A DNA stretch of 64,000 nt, from contig NZ_JAEULP010000060.1 in the NCBI RefSeq assembly GCF_016792905.1, positions 1 through 64,000 of the forward strand. The letters are read 5' to 3'. Positions 36,462 through 47,034 of the stretch are shown here, in pieces. Source of the stretch: Tabrizicola sp. Its GTDB lineage: Bacteria > Pseudomonadota > Alphaproteobacteria > Rhodobacterales > Rhodobacteraceae. Below the pieces are notes generated by a model. The model was not told the DNA's origin. It saw only the letters and a list, made by a program, of their open reading frames with translations, and did no database searches. Every line of letters begins with the position of its first letter. The first letter of the stretch is position 1. A program made the translations under genes and the position numbers.

Positions 36462-37897
36462 AGTCTGCCACGCCCCTGTCCCGTCCCTCGGTGCTTCTCG
36501 TCGAAGACACCCTGTCCCTTCAGATGGTCTACCGCTCGATCCTTGCCACCGCCGGGCACCGGGTTGCGGTGGCCGCAACCGCCTCGGAAGGGCTGGAGCA
36601 GTTCCGCGCGCACCGGCCGATGGTCGTGCTTCTGGACCTGATCCTGCCCGACCGCGACGGGCTGGAAGTGATGCAGGAAATCCAGGCGCTGCAACCGGAA
36701 ACCCGGGTCATCGCCATCACCGCGAACGGCTCGGTCAACCGCGCGGTCGAGGCGATGCGGGCGGGGGCGCATGACTTCCTGGTCAAGCCCTTCGACGAGG
36801 GTCGCTTCCTGTCCGCCGTGCAGAACGCACTTGCCGAGGCCACCCCGCGCGACACCGACAAGGCCGTCGATCCGGCGACCGCCTCTGCCACCCGCAGCCG
36901 GGATGCCGGGCAGATCGCCGAAGGGTCGGGCTTCATCGGCTCGTCCGACACGATGCGGCGGATCCATGGCACCATCGCCTCGGTCGCCCGCTCGATGGCC
37001 ACGGTGTTCATCACCGGCGAAAGCGGCACCGGGAAAGAGCTGTGCGCGCTGGCGGTCCATGCCAATTCCAACCGTGCGGGCGGCCCCTTCATCGCGCTGA
37101 ACTGCGGCGCGATCCCGCAGGACCTGCTGGAATCGGAAGTCTTCGGCCACATGAAGGGCAGCTTCACCGGCGCGATTTCCGACAAGCCCGGCGCCGCGGC
37201 GGCGGCCGATGGCGGGACGCTCTTCCTCGACGAAATCTGCGAAATGGCCCCCGCCCTGCAAACGAAACTCCTGCGCTTCCTGCAAACCTCCACCGTGCAG
37301 CCGGTCGGCGCCACGCGCCCGCGCAAGGTCAACGTCCGCATCGTCTGCGCCACCAACCGCGATCCTCTGGATGCCGTTCGCCGCGGCCATTTCCGCGAGG
37401 ACCTGTATTACCGGCTCTATGTCGTCCCGATCCACATGCCTCCCCTGCGCGACCGTGGCCAGGACGTGATCGAGATCGCCGAAGCGGCATTGTTCCGTTT
37501 TGCGCAGGAAGAGGGTCGCGAGTTTCATGGCCTCGATCCTTCGGTGCGCGCGCTGATGCAGTCGCACCCCTGGCCCGGCAACGTGCGGCAGCTTCTGAAC
37601 GTGATGCGCAACGTCGTGGTGCTGAATCCGGGCGGCTGGGTCACGCCAGAGATGCTGCCGCCGGGCCTTACCGACGAAGACGCCGCCTCCGACGCACCTG
37701 CCCTCCCGACGCTTGCCTCGGAGGCGCTGACCGCCGAGTCCCTCCTCGGCCTGCCCCTTGCGGAAGCCGAACGCCGCCTGATCGAGGCGACGCTGGCATT
37801 GCACGGCGGCTCGATCCCCAAGGCTGCCCGGGTGCTCGATGTCTCGCCCTCGACGCTTTACCGTAAGATCGAGGCCTGGAGCGCCAAAGCCGGTTGA
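36458..37897 (+). CDS. NtrC-family sigma-54-dependent response regulator
   Basis: A 479-aa regulator. The receiver domain has Asp60 in MVVLLDLILPDRDGL and Lys110 in FLVKPFDEG. The AAA domain has Walker A GESGTGKE (187-194), the sigma-54 contact loop GSFTGA (234-239, canonical GAFTGA), and Walker B GGTLFLDEI. The C-terminal Fis-type HTH is GGSIPKAARVLDVSPSTLYRKIEAW. It would activate sigma-54 promoters when phosphorylated. It is coupled to the HPt gene, and the target genes are unknown. Confidence 0.93.
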   Translation: MKSATPLSRPSVLLVEDTLSLQMVYRSILATAGHRVAVAATASEGLEQFRAHRPMVVLLDLILPDRDGLEVMQEIQALQPETRVIAITANGSVNRAVEAMRAGAHDFLVKPFDEGRFLSAVQNALAEATPRDTDKAVDPATASATRSRDAGQIAEGSGFIGSSDTMRRIHGTIASVARSMATVFITGESGTGKELCALAVHANSNRAGGPFIALNCGAIPQDLLESEVFGHMKGSFTGAISDKPGAAAAADGGTLFLDEICEMAPALQTKLLRFLQTSTVQPVGATRPRKVNVRIVCATNRDPLDAVRRGHFREDLYYRLYVVPIHMPPLRDRGQDVIEIAEAALFRFAQEEGREFHGLDPSVRALMQSHPWPGNVRQLLNVMRNVVVLNPGGWVTPEMLPPGLTDEDAASDAPALPTLASEALTAESLLGLPLAEAERRLIEATLALHGGSIPKAARVLDVSPSTLYRKIEAWSAKAG

Positions 37898-37901
37898 TCC
37901 T

Positions 37902-38669
37902 TCAGACGAACTGCTCGCCGATCAGCCGTTCCTCCAGCCCGTGGCCAGGGTCGAACAGCAGGCGGTGACTGACGCTGTCGTCCGTGCGGACCTCGACGCT
38001 GGTCACGTCGCGGGTCGAGGAGCGGCTGTCCGCATCCGCCATCACCGGCCGCTTGTCCGGGTCGATCACGTCAAACCGCACCACCGCCGTCCGGGGCAAG
38101 AGCGCGCCGCGCCAGCGTCGGGGCCGGAAGGCCGCCATCGCCGTCAGCGCCAGCACATCCGCGCCGATGGGCAGGATCGGCCCGTGGGCGGAATAGTTGT
38201 AGGCCGTCGATCCCGCCGGCGTCGACACCAGCGCCCCGTCGCAGACCAGTTCCTCCAGCCGCACCCGCCCGTCGATACTGACCCGCAGCCTCGCCGCCTG
38301 CGGGCCCTGGCGCAGCAGGGAAACCTCGTTGATCGCCAGCGCTTCCGTAACCTTCCCCCTGGTCGTCTCGGCCCGCATCGACAGCGGGTTGATCGACGTC
38401 TCCTCCGCCGCCGCCAGCCGGGCAGGCAGGTCCTCCAGCGCATAGGCGTTCATCAGAAAGCCGATGGTGCCGCAATTCATCCCGTAGACCGGCAGCCTCT
38501 GCCCATGCGCGGCGTGCAGGGTTTGCAGCATGAACCCGTCGCCCCCCAGCGCCACGACCACCTCGGCGCGACGAATATCGGCCTGGCCATAGGCCGCCGT
38601 CAGCGCCGCGAGCGCCGCCAGTGCCGCCGGGGCCTTCGAGGCCGTGAACCGGATCCGCTGTCGCTGCAT
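37902..38669 (-). CDS. nadK: NAD kinase
   Basis: A 255-aa kinase with [16 protein letters not shown] (GGDG at 42-45), [11 protein letters not shown], the NE motif in [13 protein letters not shown], and [24 protein letters not shown] for NAD binding. It makes NADP from NAD and ATP, which is essential for growth. It is convergent with the NtrC-type gene (5 bp apart) and divergent from glyA, about 200 bp away. Confidence 0.95.
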   Translation of the reverse strand: MQRQRIRFTASKAPAALAALAALTAAYGQADIRRAEVVVALGGDGFMLQTLHAAHGQRLPVYGMNCGTIGFLMNAYALEDLPARLAAAEETSINPLSMRAETTRGKVTEALAINEVSLLRQGPQAARLRVSIDGRVRLEELVCDGALVSTPAGSTAYNYSAHGPILPIGADVLALTAMAAFRPRRWRGALLPRTAVVRFDVIDPDKRPVMADADSRSSTRDVTSVEVRTDDSVSHRLLFDPGHGLEERLIGEQFV

Positions 38670-38866
38670 GGGCCATCCCTTCGTTCCCGCCAGTCTTGGC
38701 CGCCCCGTTCCGCAAACTCAAGCCCCGGTTTCCTTTGCGCCACGCCGGTTTCCTTGCCCCTGCCAATTTCGCAGCCGTCGCGGTTCCTGTCGCTTTCTTG
38801 CCTTTCCCGACGCGGATGCGTGGTCTAAATAGCCGCGCAAATCTCACCCGCCCCAAAGGATCCCCC

Positions 38867-40162
<1,296 letters not shown>

Positions 40163-40189
40163 GGCCGCGGCTCCGGCCAGCCTGACGAA

Positions 40190-40221
40190 ATAGCGCGGCG
40201 AACGGACCTTCGCCGTGCTAT
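40190..40221. other. 13-bp stem-loop between glyA and the next gene
   Basis: ATAGCGCGGCGAA pairs with TTCGCCGTGCTAT around a 6-nt loop, with one G-U pair. It begins 27 bases after the glyA stop and ends 28 before the next start. No T-tract follows, so it may be a glyA 3' stabiliser, a Rho-assisted terminator or a leader structure. Confidence 0.5.
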
Positions 40222-40249
40222 CCTCTGCCGGTTTCCGGAGACGCAGATC

Positions 40250-40702
40250 ATGGTCAAATGCACTTACGCCGAGAACACCGGCTTCATGTTCAACATCCAT
40301 ACCCATGTCGGACAGGGCATGCCCAACCGGCTGGATGATGTCGAATTCTGCCGCCTTGCCTATTACGAGATGCGCAAGCTGAAGCCGAACGAGAAACCGC
40401 AGTCGGTGGCCCTGGTCGCGGCCATCGCCAAGGTCCAGCCCTCGGGTCCCTTCGGCCCCGACCTCGACGCCGCGATCCGGGCGCATCAGGCCTATCAGGG
40501 CGGCAGCCAGGACGGCCGCGTCAGCCCGCTGATGAACCCGGTCGCAGCCGAAACCGGCTATGGCGGCGGGCACATGTGGCTGGTGTCGATCTATGACGGC
40601 AACCTTTGCGACCAGCTGAAGACGTCCTATCCACGCCTTGACCTGCACCCGATGTGCGGCGCTGCCCTGCGCACGGCGGTCCAGAAGATGTTCAACATGT
40701 GA
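40250..40702 (+). CDS. Hypothetical protein
   Basis: A 150-aa protein I cannot assign. It has no signal peptide or membrane helix. Cys4, His17 and His19 in ENTGFMFNIHTHVGQGMPN and the later GGGHMWLVSIYDGN and PMCGAAL segments could place a metal site, but no known motif fits. Composition matches the neighbours, and the start is the first ATG after a TTTCCGGAGA ribosome site. It is close to the downstream YjiK-like gene, so the two may be co-transcribed. Confidence 0.6.
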   Translation: MVKCTYAENTGFMFNIHTHVGQGMPNRLDDVEFCRLAYYEMRKLKPNEKPQSVALVAAIAKVQPSGPFGPDLDAAIRAHQAYQGGSQDGRVSPLMNPVAAETGYGGGHMWLVSIYDGNLCDQLKTSYPRLDLHPMCGAALRTAVQKMFNM

Positions 40703-40752
40703 GACAGCGATTGGCCGAGGGACATGCCGATCCGCGCCTGGCAGCGCGGCGA

Positions 40753-41667
40753 ATGACGCTGCGCCAGCGCCCCTGGCTGCTGGCCGGAATTGTCCTGATC
40801 CTTGCCGCTGGCCTTTGGGTCAGCGGGCTTGTCGGCTTGGTGGCACATCAGCTTGCGATGCGCGGCGCATCACCCGGCTCCCCGATGCTCGGCCTTGCCA
40901 GCTACCGGGTCGGGATCGAGGGCCAGCCGATCCCGGGCCTTGACGACAACACCTCGGGCCTGACCTTCAGCCCGGCGACCGGCACGCTTTTCACCGTCAT
41001 CAACCGCCCGCCAGAACTGGCCGAACTGTCGCGTGACGGTCGGCTTCTGCGCCGCATCCCGCTGACCGGGGCGCGCGACGTCGAAGGCATCACCCATGTC
41101 GAGGGCGACCGCTTCATCCTGGTGGACGAAGGCCGCCACCGCCTGTCCTGGGTCACGATCACCCCGGACACTGCCAGCCTCGACACGGAAGCAGCGCCTT
41201 TCCTCTCGCTCGACCTCGGCGCCTTCGAGAACATGGGGTTCGAAGGCATTTCCTGGGACCAGCGCCGCAAGGAACTGGTGATCGTGCAGGAGATGTGGCC
41301 GGTCCGCGTGCTGGTGATCGGCGGACTCGACGATGCGGTGCAGGGCCGGGGACTGGGCGTCACCGTGCGGGAATGGCAGCCCGACAGCTGGGCCGGGCAT
41401 TTCGTCGCCGACCTCTCCTCGGTCACGGTGCATGACCCGACCGGCAACATGCTCCTGCTCAGCGACATGTCCTCGGTCCTGGCCGAATACGCCCCCGACG
41501 GTGCGCCGCTTGGCTTGTTGACGCTCTGGTCCGGCTGGCACGGCCTGACCCGGTCGGTGCCGCAGGCGGAGGGCGTCGCCATCGGCCCCGACGGCGCGGT
41601 CTTCATCGTGTCCGAGCCGAACCTCTTCTACCGCTTCGACCCTGTCGTTCCGGTTTCCCAGCCTTGA
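40753..41667 (+). CDS. SdiA-regulated-domain (YjiK-like) beta-propeller protein
   Basis: A 304-aa protein. The N-terminal signal anchor is LLAGIVLILAAGLWVSGLVGLVA, followed by a beta-propeller with repeated blades: NTSGLTFSPATGTLFTVINR, RDVEGITHVEGDRFILVDEG, GFEGISWDQRRKELVIVQE and SVTVHDPTGNMLLLSDMSS, typical of the SdiA-regulated family. It probably sits in the periplasm attached to the inner membrane; its role is unknown. The start at 40753 is preferred because it immediately precedes the anchor, although its ribosome site is weak. Confidence 0.78.
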   Translation: MTLRQRPWLLAGIVLILAAGLWVSGLVGLVAHQLAMRGASPGSPMLGLASYRVGIEGQPIPGLDDNTSGLTFSPATGTLFTVINRPPELAELSRDGRLLRRIPLTGARDVEGITHVEGDRFILVDEGRHRLSWVTITPDTASLDTEAAPFLSLDLGAFENMGFEGISWDQRRKELVIVQEMWPVRVLVIGGLDDAVQGRGLGVTVREWQPDSWAGHFVADLSSVTVHDPTGNMLLLSDMSSVLAEYAPDGAPLGLLTLWSGWHGLTRSVPQAEGVAIGPDGAVFIVSEPNLFYRFDPVVPVSQP

Positions 41668-41719
41668 CGGCGCAAACTCCTGCCTGTCTGGTTCCCCCTG
41701 CCCCGACGCGCAGGACCGC

Positions 41720-42592
41720 ATGACCGCCCCCGATACCCGTTCCCTCGAACACCGCATGGGCGACTGGGCCCGGGCGCGGCTGCCCTTTGCCGTCGCTGAA
41801 CTGGTGATGTTCGTCCTGAAACAGGGCTGGGCCTGCCTTTTCGGCGGGCTTCTCCTGGCGGCGATCATCACCTCCAAGCTCGTCTGGCAACCCGGCTGGC
41901 CCCTCCACCGCTATGACGCGCTGTTCCTCTTCGCCATCGCCACGCAGGCGCTGTTCCTCTGGACGAAACTCGAAACCTGGGAGGAAGCCCGCGTCATCCT
42001 TCTCTTCCACCTGACAGGCACGGCGATGGAATGGTTCAAGGTCGATGCCGGCTCCTGGGCCTATCCCGAAGCCGGAGTATTCAAGCTGATGGGCGTGCCG
42101 CTCTTCTCCGGCTTCATGTATGCCGCCGTCGGCAGCTACATGGCCCGGGTGATCCGGGTCTTCGACATGGCGTTCGCCCCCTATCCGCGCTTTGCGCTGA
42201 CCGTCCTCATGGCCCTCGCGATCTACGTCAACTTTTTCGCGCATCACTTCCTGCCGGATATCCGGCTGGCGCTGTTCGTCGCGACGGTTGCGCTCTACGC
42301 CCGGACCCGGATCTGGTTCCGCATCCATGACCGGCACTGGTGGATGCCGCTGCCGCTGGCAGCCGCCCTCTCGGCCCTCGCGCTCTGGGTGGCGGAAAAC
42401 ATCGGCACGGCGACGGGAACCTGGATCTACTCCGGCCAGGCACCGGGACAGATGGTCAGCTTCGCCAAGCTCGGGTCGTGGTATCTGCTGCTGTATGTGG
42501 CCTTCGTGACGGTCACGCTGGTCAGCCGCAGCGCCCTGTCTTCCCGGCCTTTGGACTTTGGCGCGACTGCGGAAGACCTTGCCAGATCGTAA
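41720..42592 (+). CDS. DUF817 family membrane protein (YoaT-like)
   Basis: A 290-aa integral membrane protein with about eight helices. It has the family stretches WACLFGGLLLAAIITSK, FLFAIATQALFLWTKLETWEEARVIL, and FKVDAGSWAYPEAGVFKLMGVPLFSGFMYAAVGSYMAR, containing conserved acidic and His residues inside helices (HLTGTAMEWF, NFFAHHFLPD). The function of the family is not known. It follows the propeller gene by 52 bp. Confidence 0.88.
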   Translation: MTAPDTRSLEHRMGDWARARLPFAVAELVMFVLKQGWACLFGGLLLAAIITSKLVWQPGWPLHRYDALFLFAIATQALFLWTKLETWEEARVILLFHLTGTAMEWFKVDAGSWAYPEAGVFKLMGVPLFSGFMYAAVGSYMARVIRVFDMAFAPYPRFALTVLMALAIYVNFFAHHFLPDIRLALFVATVALYARTRIWFRIHDRHWWMPLPLAAALSALALWVAENIGTATGTWIYSGQAPGQMVSFAKLGSWYLLLYVAFVTVTLVSRSALSSRPLDFGATAEDLARS

Positions 42593-42649
42593 ACGTCCGC
42601 GCGCAAGTTGTTGTTTTCATTATTTCGGAAAATCTGTCCACCGTGGACA
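42589..42649 (-). repeat. 61-nt palindrome-headed dispersed element, copy B
   Basis: On the minus strand it begins TGTCCACGGTGGACA at 42649, followed by 38 nt ending GCGCGG and then ACGTTTAC, in ungapped register with copies A and C. It fills the short gap between two convergent stops, so it cannot be a promoter here. Confidence 0.7.
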
Positions 42650-42652
42650 GGG

Positions 42653-43024
42653 TCAGAAATATCCCCGCCAGGCCAGAAAGCCCAGCAGCGCGACGGCCAG
42701 CACCAGCACCCCGAGCCCGACCGACCCGACCATCCCGGCGAACAGGTCCCGCCGCCGCCCGACCGGATCAATGGCGATCAGATGCTTCACGCAGACATCA
42801 TAGGCCTCGGTCACGTCACCCATGTCGATCTGGCCCAGCAGCTTCGGATTCTGCGCCTTGTGCGCGGCGGCGGCCAGCACCTTGCCGCTGTCCCGCACCT
42901 TTTTCGGCAGCATCCGCCCGGCGCGCTTCAGCTTGGCCGAAAGGTCACGGCCCCCAAGCCCCAGCCTCTCCTCCAGAAGCTGGGCCACCCGATCCGCCAT
43001 CTGATGGATCGTCACCGCACTCAT
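42653..43024 (-). CDS. Hypothetical protein with C-terminal membrane anchor
   Basis: A 123-aa protein. The soluble N-terminal part is basic and helical (MADRVAQLLEERLGLGGRDLSAKLKRAGRMLPKKVRDS), and one membrane helix lies at the C-terminus (FAGMVGSVGLGVLVLAVALLGFLAW). I do not recognise a family. The start at 43024 is preceded by GGGTGGCGG. It is divergent from an alpha/beta hydrolase gene, and copy B of the 61-nt element directly follows its stop. Confidence 0.65.
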   Translation of the reverse strand: MSAVTIHQMADRVAQLLEERLGLGGRDLSAKLKRAGRMLPKKVRDSGKVLAAAAHKAQNPKLLGQIDMGDVTEAYDVCVKHLIAIDPVGRRRDLFAGMVGSVGLGVLVLAVALLGFLAWRGYF

Positions 43025-43122
43025 CCGCCACCCCTCTGCCGCCGTTTGCCGAACCTAGAGTTGTTCGCCCGGATGTTCAACCGCTCTGGCCTGAAGCTCT
43101 CGATATCGCTATGGAAACCCGC

Positions 43123-43893
43123 ATGCTTGCCACGATCCGCCATCCCGCCGCAACCCGGACGGACGCCCCGACCCTGGTCATCGCCCACGGGCTCTACGGC
43201 TCGGCCCGCAACTGGGGCGTGATCGCCCGCCGCCTGGCCGACCGGCGCGAGGTGGTGGCCGTCGACATGCGAAACCACGGCGACAGCCCGCGGTTCCCGG
43301 TGCAGGGCTACCCCGAAATGGCCGCCGACCTGGCCGAGGTGATCGAAAGCCTGGGCGTACCGGTCGATCTCCTGGGGCATTCGATGGGGGGCAAGGCCGC
43401 GATGCAGCTTGCGCTGACCCGATCCCGGCTGATCCGACGCCTCGTGGTGGCTGACATCGCGCCGGTCGCCTATTCCCATGACCAGAGCCGCCACGCCCGC
43501 GCCATGGCCGCGCTGGACCTGTCGCGGATCAGGACCCGGGCCGAGGCCGATGCGGCACTGGCCGAAAGCCTTGACGATGCCGCCCTGCGCGCCTTCCTTC
43601 TGCAGTCGCTGGACCTGCGCCAGCACCCGCCGCGCTGGAAGCTGAACCTCGCCGCGCTGGAAGCCGAGATGCCGAAGATCGTCGGCTGGCCGGGAACGGA
43701 AGGCGTGTTCCCGAACCCCGCCCTGTTCCTGACAGGGACCGATAGCCCCTATGTCCGCCCCGAACACCGCGAGACGATCCGCGCCCTGTTCCCCAAGGCA
43801 CGCTTCGCGAAAATCCCGGGCGCGGGCCACTGGCTCCACGCCGAAAAACCGCGCGAGTTCGAGGAGACGGTCAGGGTCTTCCTGGAAGCCTGA
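43123..43893 (+). CDS. Alpha/beta hydrolase (YbfF-like esterase)
   Basis: A 256-aa hydrolase. It has the oxyanion region IAHGLYGSARNWG, the DMRNHGDSP block typical of YbfF, the nucleophile elbow LLGHSMGGKAA (Ser), the acid in FLTGTDSPYV and the catalytic His in GAGHWLHAEKP. It hydrolyses short acyl esters or CoA thioesters. The start at 43123 has GGAA six bases upstream; an in-frame ATG four codons earlier (43111) is possible but with worse spacing. It meets the small membrane gene stop to stop. Confidence 0.85.
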   Translation: MLATIRHPAATRTDAPTLVIAHGLYGSARNWGVIARRLADRREVVAVDMRNHGDSPRFPVQGYPEMAADLAEVIESLGVPVDLLGHSMGGKAAMQLALTRSRLIRRLVVADIAPVAYSHDQSRHARAMAALDLSRIRTRAEADAALAESLDDAALRAFLLQSLDLRQHPPRWKLNLAALEAEMPKIVGWPGTEGVFPNPALFLTGTDSPYVRPEHRETIRALFPKARFAKIPGAGHWLHAEKPREFEETVRVFLEA

Positions 43894-44067
43894 TCATTCG
43901 ATCTGCCGGGCCACCGCCCAGGCGACAGGCAGGGCCAGCGCGGCTCCGGCAGCCGCAGCGATGAGGATGGGCCAGAGCGTTCCGTGGCCCGTGGTCAGGA
44001 CGGCGATCACGCCGGTTCCGGCCATGGCGGTCGCGATCATCGAGTACAGGATCATCATCAGGCGCAT
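43894..44067 (-). CDS. Small two-helix membrane protein
   Basis: A 57-aa protein (MRLMMILYSMIATAMAGTGV...) made almost only of two membrane helices, about 5-24 and 31-53. The ribosome site AGGAGGTG is the best in the region. Proteins of this kind are widespread in Rhodobacteraceae and are sometimes mislabelled CTP synthetase in databases; the true role is unknown. It is too short for routine gene calls but has good codon use and a clear start. Confidence 0.75.
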   Translation of the reverse strand: MRLMMILYSMIATAMAGTGVIAVLTTGHGTLWPILIAAAAGAALALPVAWAVARQIE

Positions 44068-44163
44068 CGAAACACCTCCTTCGCAAGCCCGCGTGAAGCA
44101 TAGACTCCTTGGCGGCCTGCCGCCTTGATCCGGGTCAACATGCGGAAGCACCCGCGGACAGTT

Positions 44164-44176
44164 TGTACACTGTACA
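44164..44176. promoter_or_regulatory. TGTACA-C-TGTACA dyad
   Basis: A 13-bp repeat of the palindromic TGTACA, between the small membrane protein gene and the Fe-ADH stop, on the side of the small gene promoter. It is a plausible operator; the regulator is unknown. Confidence 0.35.
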
Positions 44177-44214
44177 GACCGCAATAGCAGAGTGGGGAAT
44201 CTGCCCACCCCGCC

Positions 44215-45339
44215 TTACGCTGCCTCCAGAATCCCGCGCAGGTCGCGCTCAGGCAGTACCACCGGGTTCCCTTTCATCGAGGACGCCTCCAGCGCCGCCG
44301 CGACGATGCCCTGGTGCTGTTCCTCTGCCACCCCCTGCGCGGCAAGGCCCGGCAGGCCTTCGGCCCAGGCCCAGGCCTGCAACGCCGCAGGCGCCTTGGC
44401 AGCGGTCGAGCCCAGGACCTCGGCAAGCATGGTGCAGACCTGGTTCAACCGTTCGCGAGCCTCACCTCCGGCGGCTTTTCGGTTCGCCGCCAGTACCGGG
44501 CCCAGAAGCGCGCCGCAGATCGCGCCATGGGCGGCCCCGGTCAGGCCGCCGATCACGCCCGCCAACCCGTGCACCGCGCCAAGCCCGGCATTCGCCAGCG
44601 CCAGCCCACCACAAAGGCTGACCCAGGCCATCCGGTCGCGCGCTTCGGCATCCTCGCCCTGCATCAGCCGCATCAGCGCCTCCAACCCTGTGCCGATGGC
44701 AGGCCCCGCCAGCGCGTCGGTGTAGGGCGTGGCCTTCAACGAGACGAAGGGCTCGATCACCTGCGTCACCGCATCGAGGCCGGAGGCCAGCGTCACTGCC
44801 TTCGGGCAATAGTCAGTCAGGGCCGGGTCGACGATGGCCAGCCGTGCCACCATCCGGTCATCACGCAGGCTGACCTTGCGGCCAAGGTCCGGCAGGCCGA
44901 TGACGGCGTTCTTCGTGACCTCAGCCCCGGTTCCCGCCGTGGTCGGCACCGCGATGAAGGGCAAGGGATCGGCCTTCAGGGGCAGGCCCTTGCCAACGAC
45001 CTCCAGATGGTCCATCGGCCCCCCGGAGGCGGGGATGAGAGCGGCAAGGGCCTTGGCAAAATCCATGACAGCGCCCCCGCCCAGACCGACCACGACCTGC
45101 GGCCCAAGACCGCGTGTCCAGCGAAGTGAGGTTTCCAGCATCGTCAGTGTCGGCTCGCTCGCGCAGGGCAGAGCCTGAACTTCCGCGTCAGATATTCGGA
45201 GCCAGGCTGCCCGGGCTGCATTCGCGCCATGAACGACCAGCACCCTTGAACCGAAGGCGCGGATCAGGGCGGGGGCCTTCGCGGCCTCGCCCCGGCCAAA
45301 GAGGATGCGACCGGGGGCGGTGATGCCGAAGGGGATCAT
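44215..45339 (-). CDS. Iron-containing alcohol dehydrogenase-like protein
   Basis: A 374-aa protein of the Fe-ADH/maleylacetate reductase type. The NAD site is [20 protein letters not shown], and [20 protein letters not shown] is the family block. Metal-site regions are [18 protein letters not shown] and GAAHGAICG; the first His of the usual DxxxH pair is Gln here. Its start overlaps the glpK stop by ATGA, so it is co-expressed with glycerol kinase and may oxidise glycerol, dihydroxyacetone or a related alcohol. The exact substrate is not readable. Confidence 0.82.
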   Translation of the reverse strand: MIPFGITAPGRILFGRGEAAKAPALIRAFGSRVLVVHGANAARAAWLRISDAEVQALPCASEPTLTMLETSLRWTRGLGPQVVVGLGGGAVMDFAKALAALIPASGGPMDHLEVVGKGLPLKADPLPFIAVPTTAGTGAEVTKNAVIGLPDLGRKVSLRDDRMVARLAIVDPALTDYCPKAVTLASGLDAVTQVIEPFVSLKATPYTDALAGPAIGTGLEALMRLMQGEDAEARDRMAWVSLCGGLALANAGLGAVHGLAGVIGGLTGAAHGAICGALLGPVLAANRKAAGGEARERLNQVCTMLAEVLGSTAAKAPAALQAWAWAEGLPGLAAQGVAEEQHQGIVAAALEASSMKGNPVVLPERDLRGILEAA

Positions 45340-46820
45340 ACCAACATCGTGGCGGCGATGGCCTTGCCCCAGCGGGCGTATTTCGCATCCCGGGTGGCGG
45401 CGTCCATCGCGGGGGTGAACCGACGGTCAAGCGCCCAGGACTTGGCGAATTCCTCCGGCCCGCCCGCGACCCCGGCCTGCATCGCGGCAAGGTAGGCGGC
45501 ACCCAGGGCCGTGGTTTCCGTCACCTTCGGTCGGTCCACCGGGGCGCCGATGATGTCGGACAGGAACTGCATGGTCCAGTCACTGGCGGTCATCCCGCCG
45601 TCCACCCGAAGGACGCCGTCCGCCGCAGCCCCCCAGTCGGCCCACATCGCTTCCAGAAGGTCCCGGGTCTGGTATCCGACGCTTTCCAGCGCCGCGCGGG
45701 CAAATTCGGCGGGACCGGAGTTCCGGGTGAGGCCGTAGATCGCCCCCCGGCATTCCGGCCGCCAGTAGGGCGCGCCAAGGCCGGTGAAGGCGGGGACGAG
45801 GATCACGCCCTGCGCTTCCTCTGCCTTCTCGGCGAGGGGCTGGGTTTCCCTGGCCTCGCGGATGATCTTCAGCCCGTCGCGGAGCCACTGGACCACGGCA
45901 CCGGCAATGAAGATGGAGCCTTCGAGGGCGTAGGTGGGCTTGCCTTGCAACTGGTAGGCGATGGTCGTGAGGAGACGGTTCTTCGACGGGACCATGTCGG
46001 TGCCCGTGTTCAGCAGGGCGAAGCAGCCGGTCCCGTAGGTCGACTTCATCATCCCGGGGCTGAAGCAGGCCTGCCCGACGGTCGCCGCCTGCTGGTCACC
46101 CGCCACGCCGAGGATCGGGATCTCGCGGCCGAAGAGGTCGGGGCGGGTCAGGCCGAAGGGGGCGGCGCAGTCTTTTACTTCCGGAAGGAGGGAAAGGGGC
46201 ACGTCGAGGAGGCCGCAGATGTCGGCGTCCCATTCGCCCTTGGCGATGTTGTAGAGGAGGGTGCGGGAAGCGTTGGTGGCGTCGGTGGCGTGGACCTTCC
46301 CCCCGGTGAGGTTCCAGATCAGCCAGCTGTCGACGGTCCCGAAGGCCAGCTCGCCTCGGTTGGCCTTCGCCCGCGCGCCTTCGACATGGTCGAGGAGCCA
46401 CTTCACTTTCGTCCCCGAAAAATACGGGTCGAGGAGGAGCCCGGTCTTCGCGGTGATCGACGTCTCGTGCCCGGCAGCCTTCAGGGCGGCGCAGGTGGCG
46501 GCGGTGCGCCGGTCCTGCCAGACGATGGCCGGATGGATCGGCTGGCCGGTCGCGCGGTCCCAGATCAGGGTCGTCTCGCGCTGGTTGGTGATGCCGATCG
46601 CGGCGATGTCGGTCGCCTTGATCCCGGCCTTCTCGATGGCCGCCCGGGCCGTCGCGGCGACGGTGGACCAGAGATCGGCGGGGTCGTGCTCGACCCAGCC
46701 GGGGTGGGGGTAGTGCTGGCGGAACTCTTCCTGGGCGGAGGCGACGGGGCGGAGGGCCTGGTCAAACAGGATCGCGCGGGAGGAGGTGGTACCCTGGTCG
46801 ATGGCGAGGATATGGGTCAT
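45336..46820 (-). CDS. glpK: Glycerol kinase
   Basis: A 494-aa FGGY-family kinase. It begins [20 protein letters not shown], with [49 protein letters not shown] and [20 protein letters not shown], all glycerol kinase blocks. It phosphorylates glycerol to glycerol-3-phosphate in the cytoplasm. It follows the transporter operon in the same direction after a 214-bp gap with repeated elements, and is coupled to the Fe-ADH gene. The 61-nt element lies 23-83 bp upstream of its start. Confidence 0.97.
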   Translation of the reverse strand: MTHILAIDQGTTSSRAILFDQALRPVASAQEEFRQHYPHPGWVEHDPADLWSTVAATARAAIEKAGIKATDIAAIGITNQRETTLIWDRATGQPIHPAIVWQDRRTAATCAALKAAGHETSITAKTGLLLDPYFSGTKVKWLLDHVEGARAKANRGELAFGTVDSWLIWNLTGGKVHATDATNASRTLLYNIAKGEWDADICGLLDVPLSLLPEVKDCAAPFGLTRPDLFGREIPILGVAGDQQAATVGQACFSPGMMKSTYGTGCFALLNTGTDMVPSKNRLLTTIAYQLQGKPTYALEGSIFIAGAVVQWLRDGLKIIREARETQPLAEKAEEAQGVILVPAFTGLGAPYWRPECRGAIYGLTRNSGPAEFARAALESVGYQTRDLLEAMWADWGAAADGVLRVDGGMTASDWTMQFLSDIIGAPVDRPKVTETTALGAAYLAAMQAGVAGGPEEFAKSWALDRRFTPAMDAATRDAKYARWGKAIAATMLV

Positions 46821-46842
46821 TCGAGAAGCCTGCGGGAAGATG

Positions 46843-46903
46843 TGTCCACGGTGGACAGATTTTCAGAGCCAACGATTACAATGGGTTGTCTGCGGACGTT
46901 AGG
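46843..46903 (+). repeat. 61-nt palindrome-headed dispersed element, copy C
   Basis: Begins TGTCCACGGTGGACA (46843-46857), then 38 nt, then ACGTTAGG, followed by GAATTCTTAA. It lies directly upstream of glpK but on the opposite strand, so it is not a glpK promoter in the same sense as copies A and B. TTAG-N7-TTAA in its tail resembles a CtrA half-site pair. Confidence 0.7.
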
Positions 46904-46951
46904 GAATTCTTAATTTCTGACCGTGGCAGACCACCGGTGCCGGAGGGGGCC

Positions 46952-46994
46952 AAGCTTTTCGAAAAGTCCGGTCCGATTTCTTCGAAGAAATCGG
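46952..46994. repeat. Double-hairpin dispersed element, copy 2
   Basis: On the minus strand the 22-bp palindrome (46994-46973) and the following six bases are identical to 33725-33752, and a second A/T stem CTTTTC/GAAAAG follows where copy 1 has GAGCC/GGCTC. It lies between glpV and glpK, next to a GC-rich hairpin (46998-47025) that probably terminates the transporter operon. Confidence 0.6.
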
Positions 46995-47034
46995 GCGCGG
47001 GCGGCACCCTTCGGCACCGCCCGCCCCATTGTCG

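Noticed and set aside
46890-46915. CtrA-like TTAG-N7-TTAA in element copy C
   Set aside because: Only one of three copies approaches the CtrA consensus, so it is not called as a regulatory site.
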